Notes: generated by a model not told the origin, from the sequence alone. Numbered from the stretch's first letter, positions 9,721-18,824 are shown. The stretch is DNA of 36,642 nt from an uncultured Clostridia bacterium (GCA_946401865.1 CAMIVO010000016.1:1-36642), one strand, 5' to 3'. Numbers and translations: made by a program.

Positions 9721-10082
9721 TATTTTTTAGTTCTTCTTGTAGCACGATTTGGACTATATTTCTTTTCAATGTTGCTCATTTCTTCAGAAAATTCTTTTTC
9801 CTGCTCTATTCTAGCGTTTATTAAATCTTCAAAAGCATCTTTACATATATTTAAATTTGTTTTGTCTCCAAATACCTTTTTATCAGTATCATCTCCAAAT
9901 ATATCATTAAAGCAATCAAATATGTATTTACAAGTTTCTCTAATAATTTCAGAAGCTTTTTTACCATCAACTGAAATAGTTTCAAGTAGTTTTTGTGTTT
10001 TTTCAATTGCATTTTCAAGCTTTTCCATATCATCAGCATCATTAAAATCAAAATCTAATTCAACATTACGTATTTTTATCAT
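9720..10082 (-). CDS. Tail assembly chaperone (DUF6673-like)
   Basis: 120 aa, beginning IKIRNVELDFDFNDADDMEKLENA and ending in a basic NRATRRTKK tail. Acidic helical protein without membrane segments. Size and place between the major tail protein and the Gp15 protein fit the first tail assembly chaperone, and the sequence resembles the DUF6673 group. SD GGAGGAG precedes ATG. Confidence 0.65.
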   Translation of the reverse strand: MIKIRNVELDFDFNDADDMEKLENAIEKTQKLLETISVDGKKASEIIRETCKYIFDCFNDIFGDDTDKKVFGDKTNLNICKDAFEDLINARIEQEKEFSEEMSNIEKKYSPNRATRRTKK

Positions 10083-10121
10083 TTATTTCTCCTCCAAATC
10101 TTCAATCAAAATACCGTTAAC

Positions 10122-10147
10122 AAGCGCAGTTTGATTATTCTGCGCTT
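10122..10147 (-). terminator. Hairpin after the major tail protein gene (attenuator)
   Basis: AAGCGCAG and CTGCGCTT form a perfect 8-bp stem with a 10-base loop, overlapping the stop of the major tail gene. No T-run follows on the minus strand, so it is likely a partial attenuator or mRNA 3'-end stabiliser, lowering expression of the chaperones relative to the tube protein. Confidence 0.6.
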
Positions 10148-10650
10148 TAATTGGGTGTAAATGTACAAGTTTTCCAATCATCTGTTGTAGATGCTATTCC
10201 TTCTACAATTTCACCATTTGATCCAAATGTTCCTGAATATTGATATGCATCTGTTCCATCACCATCACTATCTGGAATTATTGCGTAGTTTCTTTTTCTA
10301 GCTTTGTATGTTCCGTTTGTTTCACCAGCCTCATTGAAATTTACTGCTACAATAGGTACTACTACACCTGTTTTTTCTAAATCATGAACATCTGCAACTA
10401 CATCATGTACATCATTATTTGTATATCTATCAAAAGTATACGCAATTTCAGTTGAATAGCCTGTAACATCTTTTCTTGATGATTTTTCATCCACATATCT
10501 TCTTTCATATGTTTCAGAATTTAAAGTTTTACCATTATCAGTAAAACCTGTCATTCTTTTAAAAGTTGATGCATCTTTTGTTAATCCCATAAAATTAACA
10601 ATGTCAGCTCTGTTATATATTTTTTCTTCAACATTTTCATTTCCTGCCAT
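10147..10650 (-). CDS. Major tail protein (tail tube)
   Basis: 167 aa. It is soluble, beta-rich, acidic, and followed by a strong hairpin, as is usual for the most abundant tail protein. It lies between the tail terminator-like gene and the two tail chaperone genes, the constant position of the tube subunit. Start supported by AGGAGG ahead of ATG. Family assignment is by position and size rather than a clear motif. Confidence 0.72.
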   Translation of the reverse strand: MAGNENVEEKIYNRADIVNFMGLTKDASTFKRMTGFTDNGKTLNSETYERRYVDEKSSRKDVTGYSTEIAYTFDRYTNNDVHDVVADVHDLEKTGVVVPIVAVNFNEAGETNGTYKARKRNYAIIPDSDGDGTDAYQYSGTFGSNGEIVEGIASTTDDWKTCTFTPN

Positions 10651-10683
10651 TTTAAATTCCTCCTTTTTGGCATAAAAAAGAAG

Positions 10684-11106
10684 CTATATAGCCTCTTGTC
10701 TATAAACTACTTGCATTTGTATTATATAAATGGCTGTAGTTTCAGTTTTACCTAAAATATAACCTGGACTTGTGCATTTTATCCACTGTATCCCTGTAAT
10801 ATTAGGCAAAATTTCTTTTCTATTATTTACTTCTATCCAATTCATAAAATCTTCACAAAATTTACTGTTAGCAAGATTTACTATAACTTGTGTTGATAAA
10901 GGAGCTTGTACAGTAAAATCAAAGGTTATTTGCTTCAATTTAGTACCATCTTTATATTCTTTATATATTGGATTATTTGGCGTTATATCAATAGAATAAC
11001 TTTGTGGCTTATCTTTTAAGTAATCCACATTTATTTTTCCATTTTTTAGTAATGGACAAGTTTCTATATATTCTTTTATAATTTCTATATTAGATTTATC
11101 TGACAT
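10684..11106 (-). CDS. Tail terminator / minor capsid-type protein
   Basis: 140 aa. Contains a hexamer-type fold signature of minor capsid/tail completion proteins of this gene order: IEIIKEYIETCPLL..., SYSIDITPNNPIYKEY, TAIYIIQMQVVYRQEAI. It starts eleven bases inside the 3' end of the Minor_capsid_2-like gene. It probably caps the tail at the head-tail junction. Confidence 0.65.
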   Translation of the reverse strand: MSDKSNIEIIKEYIETCPLLKNGKINVDYLKDKPQSYSIDITPNNPIYKEYKDGTKLKQITFDFTVQAPLSTQVIVNLANSKFCEDFMNWIEVNNRKEILPNITGIQWIKCTSPGYILGKTETTAIYIIQMQVVYRQEAI

Positions 11107-11494
11107 ATTGTTTTATAAACACCTCCAAATTATTACATATTTCTTTTCCCCTATCATTCCACATACGTTTATCCCAAAAAGCACCTCTTTTAGGCGCTCC
11201 ATGATATTTTAGATCTTTGTTTGTAACCTGCTTTGGAGCTTTTCCTATCATTATTTTACCGTGATATTGATATCGTGCATAAGGTGTATTATATCTTATT
11301 GAGTATGCATTTGGATGACTAATACTGTCATCTTTTAAATAATGCGATTTCATTGGAATATAAGGATTAGAATATCTTTCAACATCATCTCGCAATTTTA
11401 AAGTAACAGCACCACCCTGATGCAAACCATGTCTTTTTAATATTTCAGCTACAGGCTTTATATCTACTCTAGTTTTAAAATTTCCACTTGCCAT
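11096..11494 (-). CDS. Minor capsid protein 2-like (head-tail connector)
   Basis: 132 aa. Motifs VTLKLRDDVERYSNPYIPM, TPYARYQYHGK and AKRGAFWDKRMW-type ending (seen here as PKRGAFWDKRMWNDRGKEI) match the Minor_capsid_2 family, equivalent to the HK97-gp10-type tail completion proteins. Its start shares a base with the stop of the upstream gene. It acts at the head-tail interface. Confidence 0.8.
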   Translation of the reverse strand: MASGNFKTRVDIKPVAEILKRHGLHQGGAVTLKLRDDVERYSNPYIPMKSHYLKDDSISHPNAYSIRYNTPYARYQYHGKIMIGKAPKQVTNKDLKYHGAPKRGAFWDKRMWNDRGKEICNNLEVFIKQYVR

Positions 11495-11829
11495 TATTCA
11501 GCAACTCCTATTTTAAAATGTTGTAAACTTCCTTTTCTATTATCATCAATACTTACAACTTTAAACACTTGGTATTTACTTTGTAATGATAATAAGTCAA
11601 ATTCATCCTTTATTATGCCTTCAACTATATAATCATCTTCCTTTATTTTTATATCATCAGTTGTAGGTATATAGATTGTGCCTATACTGGCCATTTCAAC
11701 ACCTTTATCAATTCTGTTAATTTTTTTGTTATGTCTGAAATAAACTCCTTTAAAATAAATTTTAGAAATATCCTCATCACTATCAAAATGATATACAGTT
11801 ATTTGATGTATAAAAAATCTTTTGTTCAT
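11494..11829 (-). CDS. Minor capsid protein 1-like (head closure)
   Basis: 111 aa. Sequence FIHQITVYHFDSDEDISKIYFKGVYF with later IGTIYIPTTDDIKI fits the Minor_capsid_1 family that precedes Minor_capsid_2 in firmicute phages and corresponds to the head-closure (stopper) protein. It starts two bases after the stop of the connector gene. Confidence 0.75.
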   Translation of the reverse strand: MNKRFFIHQITVYHFDSDEDISKIYFKGVYFRHNKKINRIDKGVEMASIGTIYIPTTDDIKIKEDDYIVEGIIKDEFDLLSLQSKYQVFKVVSIDDNRKGSLQHFKIGVAE

Positions 11830-11831
11830 AA

Positions 11832-12209
11832 TTACTCACCTCTATATAGTAAATAATTACCATCTTTTCCAATTACATTCCACAACTGCTCTTTTACTAT
11901 GTCTTCTTTATCAGATTTTAGTTTTGAATCTATTTCTTCAGATGTAGAATATGTTTCACTCCATCCTTCAATATTTTGCGATTTAATATTTCCGATTTCT
12001 TGTTTTTGGATATTAGCTTTATTTTCTAACTCAATAATTAAGCAAGTAGCATATTTGACTTCTTCAGAAATATTTTCTATATCAATTCTTCCGAAAGTTC
12101 GTCTATTAATATAGCTACTTGCTTTAATCACTAAATTATTAAAGTCATCAGGTATGCCATCAGCACCTAACAACTCAATATATTCTTCTTTGTTTATGTA
12201 TTTAAGCAT
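11832..12209 (-). CDS. Head-tail adaptor (gp6-like connector)
   Basis: 125 aa, mostly helical: KYINKEEYIELLGADGIPDDFNNLVIKASSYINRRTFGRI. Such four-helix proteins directly after the capsid gene form the adaptor ring below the portal. The Arg-Arg-Thr-Phe-Gly-Arg region is typical of these proteins. SD GGAG lies ahead of the start. Confidence 0.7.
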   Translation of the reverse strand: MLKYINKEEYIELLGADGIPDDFNNLVIKASSYINRRTFGRIDIENISEEVKYATCLIIELENKANIQKQEIGNIKSQNIEGWSETYSTSEEIDSKLKSDKEDIVKEQLWNVIGKDGNYLLYRGE

Positions 12210-12222
12210 ACCTTATCAACTC

Positions 12223-12312
12223 CTATTTTTTATTTTTTGTTTCAGCTTTATTTTCTTTTTTTGCTTCAACTTTCTTTTCTTCTTTAATTACTAAACCTAT
12301 TGTAGTTGCCAT
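12223..12312 (-). CDS. 29-aa Lys/Glu-rich peptide after the capsid gene
   Basis: ATG GCA ACT ACA opens MATTIGLVIKEEKKVEAKKE and ends in KAETKNKK. It has a GGAGGTG Shine-Dalgarno and begins 15 bases after the capsid stop. The second half is highly charged. Very short peptides of this type occur between capsid and connector in related phages; the role is unknown. Confidence 0.55.
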   Translation of the reverse strand: MATTIGLVIKEEKKVEAKKENKAETKNKK

Positions 12313-12326
12313 ATAAACACCTCCAA

Positions 12327-13223
12327 TTAAGCTTTATGATGTAAATAAATTCCAGCTACTTTATTCTCATATGCATCTACTAAACCATATTTACGATATT
12401 TTTGCATCCAAGCATCAGAATTTTGATTTTCATCTGGTGTTATAATATTTGATGCAATATGTTTATTGTATTTTAGTATAGCTGGTTTATGAATAACCAT
12501 AAAGTTAATATCTTTGCCTGCTGCATCTGAAGCTCCTGTTGATACATGTTTTCTATATCCTCCAGCTTCTTCTCCTGATGTTGTTCCATCAAGTAAATCA
12601 ATAGCAGTATAGAATCTACTTTGTGGTACTTTAACTATTTGAGCAAAACCATCTAGTAATTCTCTTGATTTTGTTGTATCAAGTGCTTTTATACTAGATA
12701 GTAATGTTGGTGTTATAAATAGTATTCTTTGTTCTTCTGGAACTTCATCTTCATCCATTTTATCTAAAGCAACTTTCAATGCATCCATTACATCAGAGCC
12801 TGTTGAAAGTGTAGCCCCATTTGATACTTTAGAAATACCATCTATTCCTGCTAATGTAGCAAAAGTAAATGCATCTGCTTCAGGTGCTACTTTTACTCTC
12901 ATAAATTCGCCTGCAAGTCTTCCAAAAGCTATTTCTGCAGTTTCCTCATTATCCATAGTATCAACTTCAAATTTTCTACCTCTATCATAGTTAAATTTAA
13001 CAGTTTCCCATGTTAACTTAACATCACCTTTTGTATAACCACTATTTCTAGAGTAGTCTCCTAGTCCGTCCATGTCAAGTTTTGGTATTAATATTTCATT
13101 TGCATTTGCTCCTTGTCTAGCAGTAGATGTATCACTGTCTAATACAGATGTTAAAGATGCTTTTTTGTATACCTCATCTAGTAAAGGTATGTAATTTTTT
13201 GATAATGCTATTGTATTTGCCAT
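12327..13223 (-). CDS. Major capsid protein
   Basis: 298 aa, HK97-fold type by context. It begins ANTIALSKNYIPLLDEVYKKASLTSVLD and contains DGLGDYSRNSGYTKGDVKLTWETVKF and RGRKFEVDTMDNEETAEIAFG, motifs common to capsid proteins that pair with GP20 scaffolds. It has no protease or delta domain, in line with a separate scaffold gene 12 bases upstream. Confidence 0.88.
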   Translation of the reverse strand: MANTIALSKNYIPLLDEVYKKASLTSVLDSDTSTARQGANANEILIPKLDMDGLGDYSRNSGYTKGDVKLTWETVKFNYDRGRKFEVDTMDNEETAEIAFGRLAGEFMRVKVAPEADAFTFATLAGIDGISKVSNGATLSTGSDVMDALKVALDKMDEDEVPEEQRILFITPTLLSSIKALDTTKSRELLDGFAQIVKVPQSRFYTAIDLLDGTTSGEEAGGYRKHVSTGASDAAGKDINFMVIHKPAILKYNKHIASNIITPDENQNSDAWMQKYRKYGLVDAYENKVAGIYLHHKA

Positions 13224-13235
13224 TTTTATTCCCCC

Positions 13236-13790
13236 TTATTCTTTTGGCTTTAATCCCATTGCAATTCTTAATGTATTTTCTGAAGAATTGCTTGGTGTAC
13301 CTGGTGTTGTATCAGCAAAACTTGGCTTTAATTTGGAATCAACAAATGCATCAGCATATTGCTCTTTGAATCCTTTTACTAGTTCTTCAGCACCAAGTAA
13401 TGTATCTCCATCAAATTTAAGTTCTTTTTCCTTAATTCTAGAGATAACTTCTTTTTTGTAGATATCATTTTTTAAATTTAATGTACCTACATATTTATCA
13501 AGCTTGTTGTTATACTCAATTTCTTGAATTTTAGCTTGATAATCTTTTTCTGCTGTTTCAAACTTTGTTTTGTAGTCTTCAGCAGATTTTTTGATAGCTT
13601 CAATATCCATTGATTTGTAACTATCAATTTCTTTGTTTGCATTAGTTAATAATTCTTTTGTATTATTAACTTCAGCTTCGAGAGTTTTTACTTTTTCATT
13701 AGCCTTGTTGATATCCTTTCCATTTTCATCCATTATTTGGTCTATAACAGTATCTTCAAGACCTAGTCCTTTTAAAAATTCTCTTTTCAT
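13236..13790 (-). CDS. Capsid scaffold, Phage_GP20 family
   Basis: 184 aa. It begins MKREFLKGLGLEDTVIDQIM, followed by a long coiled coil (residues about 28-95, NEKVKTLEAEVNNTKELL) and the C-terminal capsid-interaction region ending LRIAMGLKPKE. This is the GP20/SPP1 gp11-like scaffold layout. An AAAGGA site precedes the start. A structured RNA leader and terminator lie directly upstream, so scaffold and capsid form their own expression unit. Confidence 0.88.
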   Translation of the reverse strand: MKREFLKGLGLEDTVIDQIMDENGKDINKANEKVKTLEAEVNNTKELLTNANKEIDSYKSMDIEAIKKSAEDYKTKFETAEKDYQAKIQEIEYNNKLDKYVGTLNLKNDIYKKEVISRIKEKELKFDGDTLLGAEELVKGFKEQYADAFVDSKLKPSFADTTPGTPSNSSENTLRIAMGLKPKE

Positions 13791-13806
13791 ACTTAATCCT
13801 TTCTTT

Positions 13807-13868
13807 TGCTACACTTTATTACGCAGGTCGTATCTGCTTGCTCACGTAGATTTACGTCATTGCGGACA
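13807..13868 (-). ncRNA. Structured leader upstream of scaffold gene (candidate GP20-type RNA)
   Basis: A patch clearly richer in G+C than its surroundings lies between the terminator and the GP20 scaffold gene. On the minus strand it contains a perfect hairpin ACGTA-AATC-TACGT (13844-13857) and a second stem GCAGA/CCTGC-type (13823-13837). Conserved RNA motifs named GP20-a and GP20-b have been described upstream of GP20 scaffold genes; this position fits, but I cannot test the covariance model. It may control scaffold translation. Confidence 0.5.
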
Positions 13869-13870
13869 TA

Positions 13871-13904
13871 TAAAAAGAGACTAGAATTTTACTTCTAATC
13901 TCTT
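13871..13904 (-). terminator. Intrinsic terminator upstream of the scaffold gene
   Basis: On the minus strand AAGAGATTAGAA and TTCTAGTCTCTT pair (12 positions, one mismatch) around a six-base loop and are followed by TTTTTA. It closes the terminase-portal-MuF unit before the scaffold leader. Confidence 0.75.
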
Positions 13905-13917
13905 AAAAACTAATTTT

Positions 13918-14064
13918 TTATTTATCTAAATAGTGATAATCATTTTTCCATTTTTCAAATTTATCTTTTATATCTTTGGGTGCATTTTCTTTTATTTCAA
14001 GTTCATATTTTTCTTCATTATATGTGCACCACTTTTTTACATCAAAATTTGGTTTAATTCTCAT
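13918..14064 (-). CDS. 48-aa protein coupled to MuF, unknown (possible immunity partner)
   Basis: MRIKPNFDVKKWCTYNEEKY opens it and it ends NDYHYLDK; mixed charge, two Trp, no membrane segment. Its ATG overlaps the MuF stop (ATGA), so it is translationally coupled. Many MuF proteins with toxin-like C-termini are followed by an immunity gene. This is the only candidate, though 48 aa is small and the protein could equally be an ordinary head gene. Confidence 0.55.
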   Translation of the reverse strand: MRIKPNFDVKKWCTYNEEKYELEIKENAPKDIKDKFEKWKNDYHYLDK

Positions 14065-15690
14065 ACTATTCCCTTTCGTTTTAAAAACTCTCTCATTGCT
14101 TCACCGAGTTCGTTTGGTTTGCCACATTCCATGTTAGCAAATGTTTCTGCAAATAATTCCATACTATTTATTTTTCCATATTCACTTAAATTTTCTTTAA
14201 ACTTAAAATCTTTATTTTTACTTTTTGCTATATCATAAATTTGATCTGCAACTTCATTAGATATTTTCTTTTCCCAATCTTTAAATATTTTTTTGGATTG
14301 GCTTATTGTTTTAGCATTCAAAGCTCTTGTTTTCATATTCATAAATTCAGCCATATGTTCTTTATTATATTCATCAATAAATTTATTTTCTATAAAATGC
14401 CCAAATTCATGAGTTATTGAATACACACTCAACATATTATCAGCACAAGGCATACTATGAAAAATATATACTTCATTTTGTTCCATTTTAATAAATGAAT
14501 CATAACTACTGTATTTATTTTTTGATAGGTGAATACTTAAATTTTTGTAATCTAATCCATTTCTAAATGCTGCTACTGTACTTTTATTAGCAAAGGATTC
14601 AGCCCCAAAATGCATATTTTTATTTGCTATATATTCTTTCATAATTGGGTATTTATTCAGAAGTTTGTCAAATTGTTTAGTATTATCAGATAATAATTTT
14701 AAGTCTAGTACCTTTAAATCTTCTTCAATAAATTTTATATTATGTTTTTCAATGACATTTTTGCATTCTTCTAATGATAGTTCTTTTTCTTCTATTATAT
14801 CATTTTCTTCTTTAGATTTCAACTCTTCTAATTCTTTATCAGAATATACTCTACCCATACCTTCATAATACGGAAACATTGAATGTCTACAATTCCAACC
14901 ACCAAGTCCTGGGCCAGTACCATAACCAGTTGCTTCAACTAAATCAGGATATTTTATGCTTTTTCCACTTCTGCTATATATTTTACCTTGCCATTCAGCA
15001 TGTTCAGGTCTAGCTCCTTCATGTGCCGTTACTTCAACTAAATCGCAACCGCATTTCTTCGGCTCTTATTTCTTGCATTTTTAAACACGTTTGATTTACA
15101 CCAGTCATAACTGCTCTTTTTACTGCACTTTTTATATTTAATCTATATCCACTATTGTATTCAACTTGCAAACCATCTCCAAAGCTATTTACTGCATGTT
15201 TAATAGCAGTATTATAATCAAATGCTCCACTTGCAATTTTCATATATGCATCATTACATACTTCAATAAATTTTTCTTGACTTGTATTAGCTGTTGTAAG
15301 AGTTAAATTATATAGATTGCCATTTGTTTTAGCTAGAGTATTTTTTAATACATTTAACATTGTTGTTTGTTGTTTTATGGGGATAGGATTTAATCCTTGT
15401 TTTCTATATATTTCATCATCGTACTTTAACGCAACTATTGCGCTATTTTGAAATATCTTTTTTATTACCTTTTGACTAGCATCACTATAACTAGCGACTT
15501 TAGATATTACTTCATCATACAACATACCAGCCTCTTGTGCCACTTGTATTTGAAATCTTGCACTTTCTGTCATTTCAAAATTAGTATCTTTAAGTCTTCT
15601 TACAATATCTTTAATTATACTATTTTCTAATCTTTCATATATTTTAATTGCATCAGCTGATACACTTTTTAAATAATCAGGAGTTAACAT
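14061..15690 (-). CDS. MuF minor head protein fused to HEFGH metallopeptidase domain, +1 shift at CGG
   Basis: Frame 1 (213 codons) is the helical MuF N-terminus ending QEIRAEEM, then CGG (15051-15049). Without a shift it ends five residues later. The +1 frame continues GCDLVEVTAHEGARPEHAEW with WQGKIYS and GGWNCRH, the MuF core, for 329 more residues: 542 aa in total. The C-terminal part (from about 290) has THEFGH at 426-431 and NSMELFAETFA at about 508-518, a gluzincin-like zinc peptidase arrangement (HExxH plus downstream Glu). MuF proteins sit in the head near the portal, and some carry effector domains injected with DNA. Both MuF core and peptidase are made only if the frameshift is read. 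It starts five bases after the portal stop. Confidence 0.87.
15049..15051 (-). other. CGG +1 frameshift site in MuF gene
   Basis: Codon 214 is CGG (context ATG CGG TTG). Skipping the C gives ATG-GGT-TGC, that is, EEM-GCDLVEV. The conserved Gly-Cys/Ala-Asp of MuF falls exactly at the break. Confidence 0.9.
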
Positions 15691-15695
15691 TTATA

Positions 15696-17085
15696 TCACT
15701 CCTCGTCAAATATCTCATTTTCAGATTTTTCTTGTTTTATTCTGTCAAGCTTTTCTTGTGCTTGTTCCTCGGTAAGTCCGATATCGCCAGCACAAATAGT
15801 CAAGTTTACTTCCTAAACCTAAATTAGTCTCTTGTAGTCTTATTCTTTGTTCTGATTCTGTATCAACTATTATACTATCATCCCATTCTGCTGATACTTC
15901 ATATTCTCCTGCAGGACACAATTCGTATAAATCGCAATAAACATCTAAAATATATACTAAATGTTTTAAAGCTTTTTCTAAACTATTTTGCATTTGTGAT
16001 ATTGAACTATACGAACGTTGTTTACTTGCGTTTATTTCTGTAGCTGTTTTATCAACTGCTTGAGGGTCAGAAATAGTTCCATATGCTAAATTGCATTGAA
16101 ACTCTATTTCTTGTTTTATTTTATTTTCACCTCTTATGAACGCCTCATCTCTAACGCTAGGACTAAATTCTTCATAAAAATTACTATCTTGTACATCTAA
16201 AGTTTTAACTATCTTACTTCTTTTTGCAGTTCCATCTTCATGTCTTAATGCATCTATATTAGCATAAACACTTCTTTCGGCACTTTCGTATTCATAATCT
16301 AATCTTGCAGCTTGAATGTCAGCTTTTCTTATACTATCTATTGCTTTATTATATACTGAAACACCTAGACAAGATTTAGGATCTATATTATTTGAAAGCG
16401 GTACTTTATAATAAGCAAAAAGTGGCCTTTCTATATCTTGTATTACTACTCTTTCACTTAAATCAGACCATTCTGAAACTTCATTTAAAGATGTTTGTTT
16501 TCCAAGCATAGAGCTATTATAAGTACTAGTAACATATACTTTATTTTCTACTATGTAATCTGTATCTTCAAGCGTATGTGTTTCTAATCTTGTATATATT
16601 TTTTCTCCTTTGACTATCTGTGAAGAAAATACGATGCTTGTTATATTACCAGCATTATCAAATTTTAGAGGTTTACAATCTGTTTGCGGAACATAGTCAA
16701 TATAAAATTTATTTCCTTTTATATATGGCTTAAAGAAACCTCCACCTACAGCATTATATAACCCTAGTTCTGATTTTAATTTTTCTAATACTTCTTGATA
16801 TACTCCATTAATATAATCAGCTCTTTTACTACCTGTTACCTCTGATTTCATCTCTAAAGTAATAAGTCTGGCAAATTCTTCAGCTATACTTGCACCTAAC
16901 TGTAAACTTTTCACATCTTCCTTTAGCCATGGTGCATTATTAGTAAATATTTTAAGCCATAAATTCATAGCTCTATCCATTTCATTAGATACAGCTGTTT
17001 TTACTTTTAAAGCTTCTTCTACTGTAGATTTACTTAACATTTTGTCTATCCCCCTTAAAAACCATTCTTTTATTTTTTCAAACAT
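15696..17085 (-). CDS. Portal protein (SPP1 gp6-like), +1 shift at CGG near C-terminus
   Basis: Frame 1 gives 435 residues of a typical SPP1-type portal, for example VGGGFFKPYIKGNKFYIDYV, FAYYKVPLSNNIDPKSCLG and TATEINASKQRSYSSI (seen as DKTATEINASKQRSYS). It ends LDYLCWRY before CGG (15780-15778). The zero frame would end ten residues later in RTYRGTSTRKA. The +1 frame reads GLTEEQAQEKLDRIKQEKSE and stops at 15696, giving 462 aa and restoring the family's acidic helical C-terminus. The corrected stop also leaves the normal five-base gap to MuF. The portal forms the dodecameric DNA channel. Confidence 0.9.
15778..15780 (-). other. CGG +1 frameshift site in portal gene
   Basis: Codon 436 is CGG (context TAT CGG ACT). 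Skipping the C gives TAT-GGA-CTT, that is, CWRY-GLTEEQA, the usual portal 'YG(W/F/L)TEEEA' motif. Confidence 0.9.
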
Positions 17086-17098
17086 ATTATAATCTCCT

Positions 17099-18412
17099 TT
17101 ATGCTACCTTACTAGTTGCATATCTTACATATGCTCTTAAGTATTTTTCAAAGCTATACTCAAATGCATCTAATGTATCAATATCTGATGTACCATCATC
17201 AAGTCTTTCATCTTTTCCTTGTTCTTTTGGTTTATCATTCCACACTGCATTCTCAAAAGCTTCTTCTAAAGTTTTACAATTTTTAGTCATAAAAAATATA
17301 CCACAAGCCATAAGCATTGTAGTACATCTGATTCTATCTATTATCTCATTTTTTATACTGTTTCTTACAATTATATGTGGAAATTCTTTATAACACATCT
17401 CTTTTATACCGTTTATAAGTGTTTGTTCTGCACTATCAGGATATATATAGCCTACTTTTCCATACATAAATTGCACCCTTATTATAAAGTTTTTCACTAT
17501 ATTTATTAATTGGTCTGGTGTAACTCCAGTGGCAGGTATTCTTTCACTTATTAATACTGTAAGTTTAGAGTAATTTGATTTTATTCCACTTGCAACTAAT
17601 GTATGTGCTGAACCATTTCCTCCAAAATCCATACCAATTTGTATAAAATCAAAATCAGGTTCATCTGTATAAAAACTATCTTTATTGTTTATATAAACGT
17701 CATATATAGCTCCCTCAGCCGTACACCAAAGACCAAGTATATTCCTTTTATAAAATACTCCTGTAAACATTCTTTTATATCTATCTTTTACTGCTTCAGA
17801 CAATGTTAAATTATCTTCCATAGTAAAATGTAAATATAACAAATTCTTTTCTTTAATTTTATCTACAAATTCAAGTTTAAACCAGTGCTTAGGATTTTTA
17901 GGATTGCAATTAAACCAAAATTTTGAACCTTCGACTGAACATCTAGCTAAGCCTTGGTCTACAAAACTATATGGCATTAATGCAACTTCATCAAAGAATA
18001 TCCCTGCTAAAGTCATACCTTGTATTAAGTCTTGACTAGCTTCATCTTTCCCACCAAACAAATAAAAATAATTTGTCTTGTTATTTTTTGATACAATTAG
18101 CAAATTTTCATTTCTTTTATGCTCATATCTATATTTAAGTGAATGTAACTGTTTCTTTAAAGTATTTAATACATTTCTTTTTAAAGAACCTATTGTTTTA
18201 CTGCATATTGCAAAATCACATTCATCAAAGTTTTCCATAGCCCACATAACAAAACTAGGAGCCATCACTACAGTTTTTCCACTTCTTACCGCTCCATCGG
18301 CTATAATACCATCCATATTATAAACAGGTGATTTTTCATTCCACCACGTCCACAATTTCATTTGCTTATTTGAAAAAGCTTTCCATTGAAAATTCCCTTT
18401 ATTCTTTTTCAT
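17099..18412 (-). CDS. Terminase large subunit
   Basis: 437 aa. Walker A GAVRSGKT (residues 40-47), Walker B GIFFDE (Asp141-Glu142) and the nuclease start GMDFGGNGSAHT (about 250-262) with a later conserved Asp cluster (DERLDDGTSDIDTLDAFEY). This is the PBSX/SPP1-type two-domain motor-nuclease that packages DNA, usually by headful. It overlaps the small subunit gene by 14 bases. Confidence 0.93.
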   Translation of the reverse strand: MKKNKGNFQWKAFSNKQMKLWTWWNEKSPVYNMDGIIADGAVRSGKTVVMAPSFVMWAMENFDECDFAICSKTIGSLKRNVLNTLKKQLHSLKYRYEHKRNENLLIVSKNNKTNYFYLFGGKDEASQDLIQGMTLAGIFFDEVALMPYSFVDQGLARCSVEGSKFWFNCNPKNPKHWFKLEFVDKIKEKNLLYLHFTMEDNLTLSEAVKDRYKRMFTGVFYKRNILGLWCTAEGAIYDVYINNKDSFYTDEPDFDFIQIGMDFGGNGSAHTLVASGIKSNYSKLTVLISERIPATGVTPDQLINIVKNFIIRVQFMYGKVGYIYPDSAEQTLINGIKEMCYKEFPHIIVRNSIKNEIIDRIRCTTMLMACGIFFMTKNCKTLEEAFENAVWNDKPKEQGKDERLDDGTSDIDTLDAFEYSFEKYLRAYVRYATSKVA

Positions 18413-18824
18413 CCCATATATCCTCTATTTTTCCATTTAAAGCTTCAACGAAACTATTATCTTCTTCATCTTCTTGTTTTTGTGGTATTATATCTTTTAA
18501 ATCTTTAAGTGCAGATGTAAGTTTTTTTATATCATTATTATCATTTATATTTGCATCCATTATCTTAGATAGAAGTTTGTTTGCAACATCATTTATTTTA
18601 ACAATTGTATTTGCATCTTCATTAGATTGTTTTTCAATTATTTTTTCAATTGTTTTTGTCGCTTTTTTGTCTTCCTTTTGTCGCTTTTTATCTTTCCAAC
18701 CTGATGTATGTCTTCTTGTAGTTCCATTATTGCTTATTCCCTTATCTTTAAGAAATGAACTTACACTTTTATAATCACTTAATATGTATTCTTTCTCTAA
18801 TTCTATCCAGTCATATTTTGCCAA
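18399..18824 (-). CDS. Terminase small subunit
   Basis: 141 aa from a TTG start, supported by GAGGTGAA just upstream. The N-terminal HTH-like region (EKEYILSDYKSVSSFLKDKG) binds the packaging site, the middle is coiled (KKATKTIEKIIEKQSN), and the acidic C-terminus should contact TerL. Overlap with TerL and place at the head of the packaging operon support the call. Confidence 0.82.
   Translation of the reverse strand: MAKYDWIELEKEYILSDYKSVSSFLKDKGISNNGTTRRHTSGWKDKKRQKEDKKATKTIEKIIEKQSNEDANTIVKINDVANKLLSKIMDANINDNNDIKKLTSALKDLKDIIPQKQEDEEDNSFVEALNGKIEDIWDEKE

Noticed and set aside
9720..9725. Programmed -1 frameshift joining the two tail assembly chaperones
   Set aside because: The genes only share TAATG; I see no slippery heptamer near the end of the first gene, and both proteins look complete.
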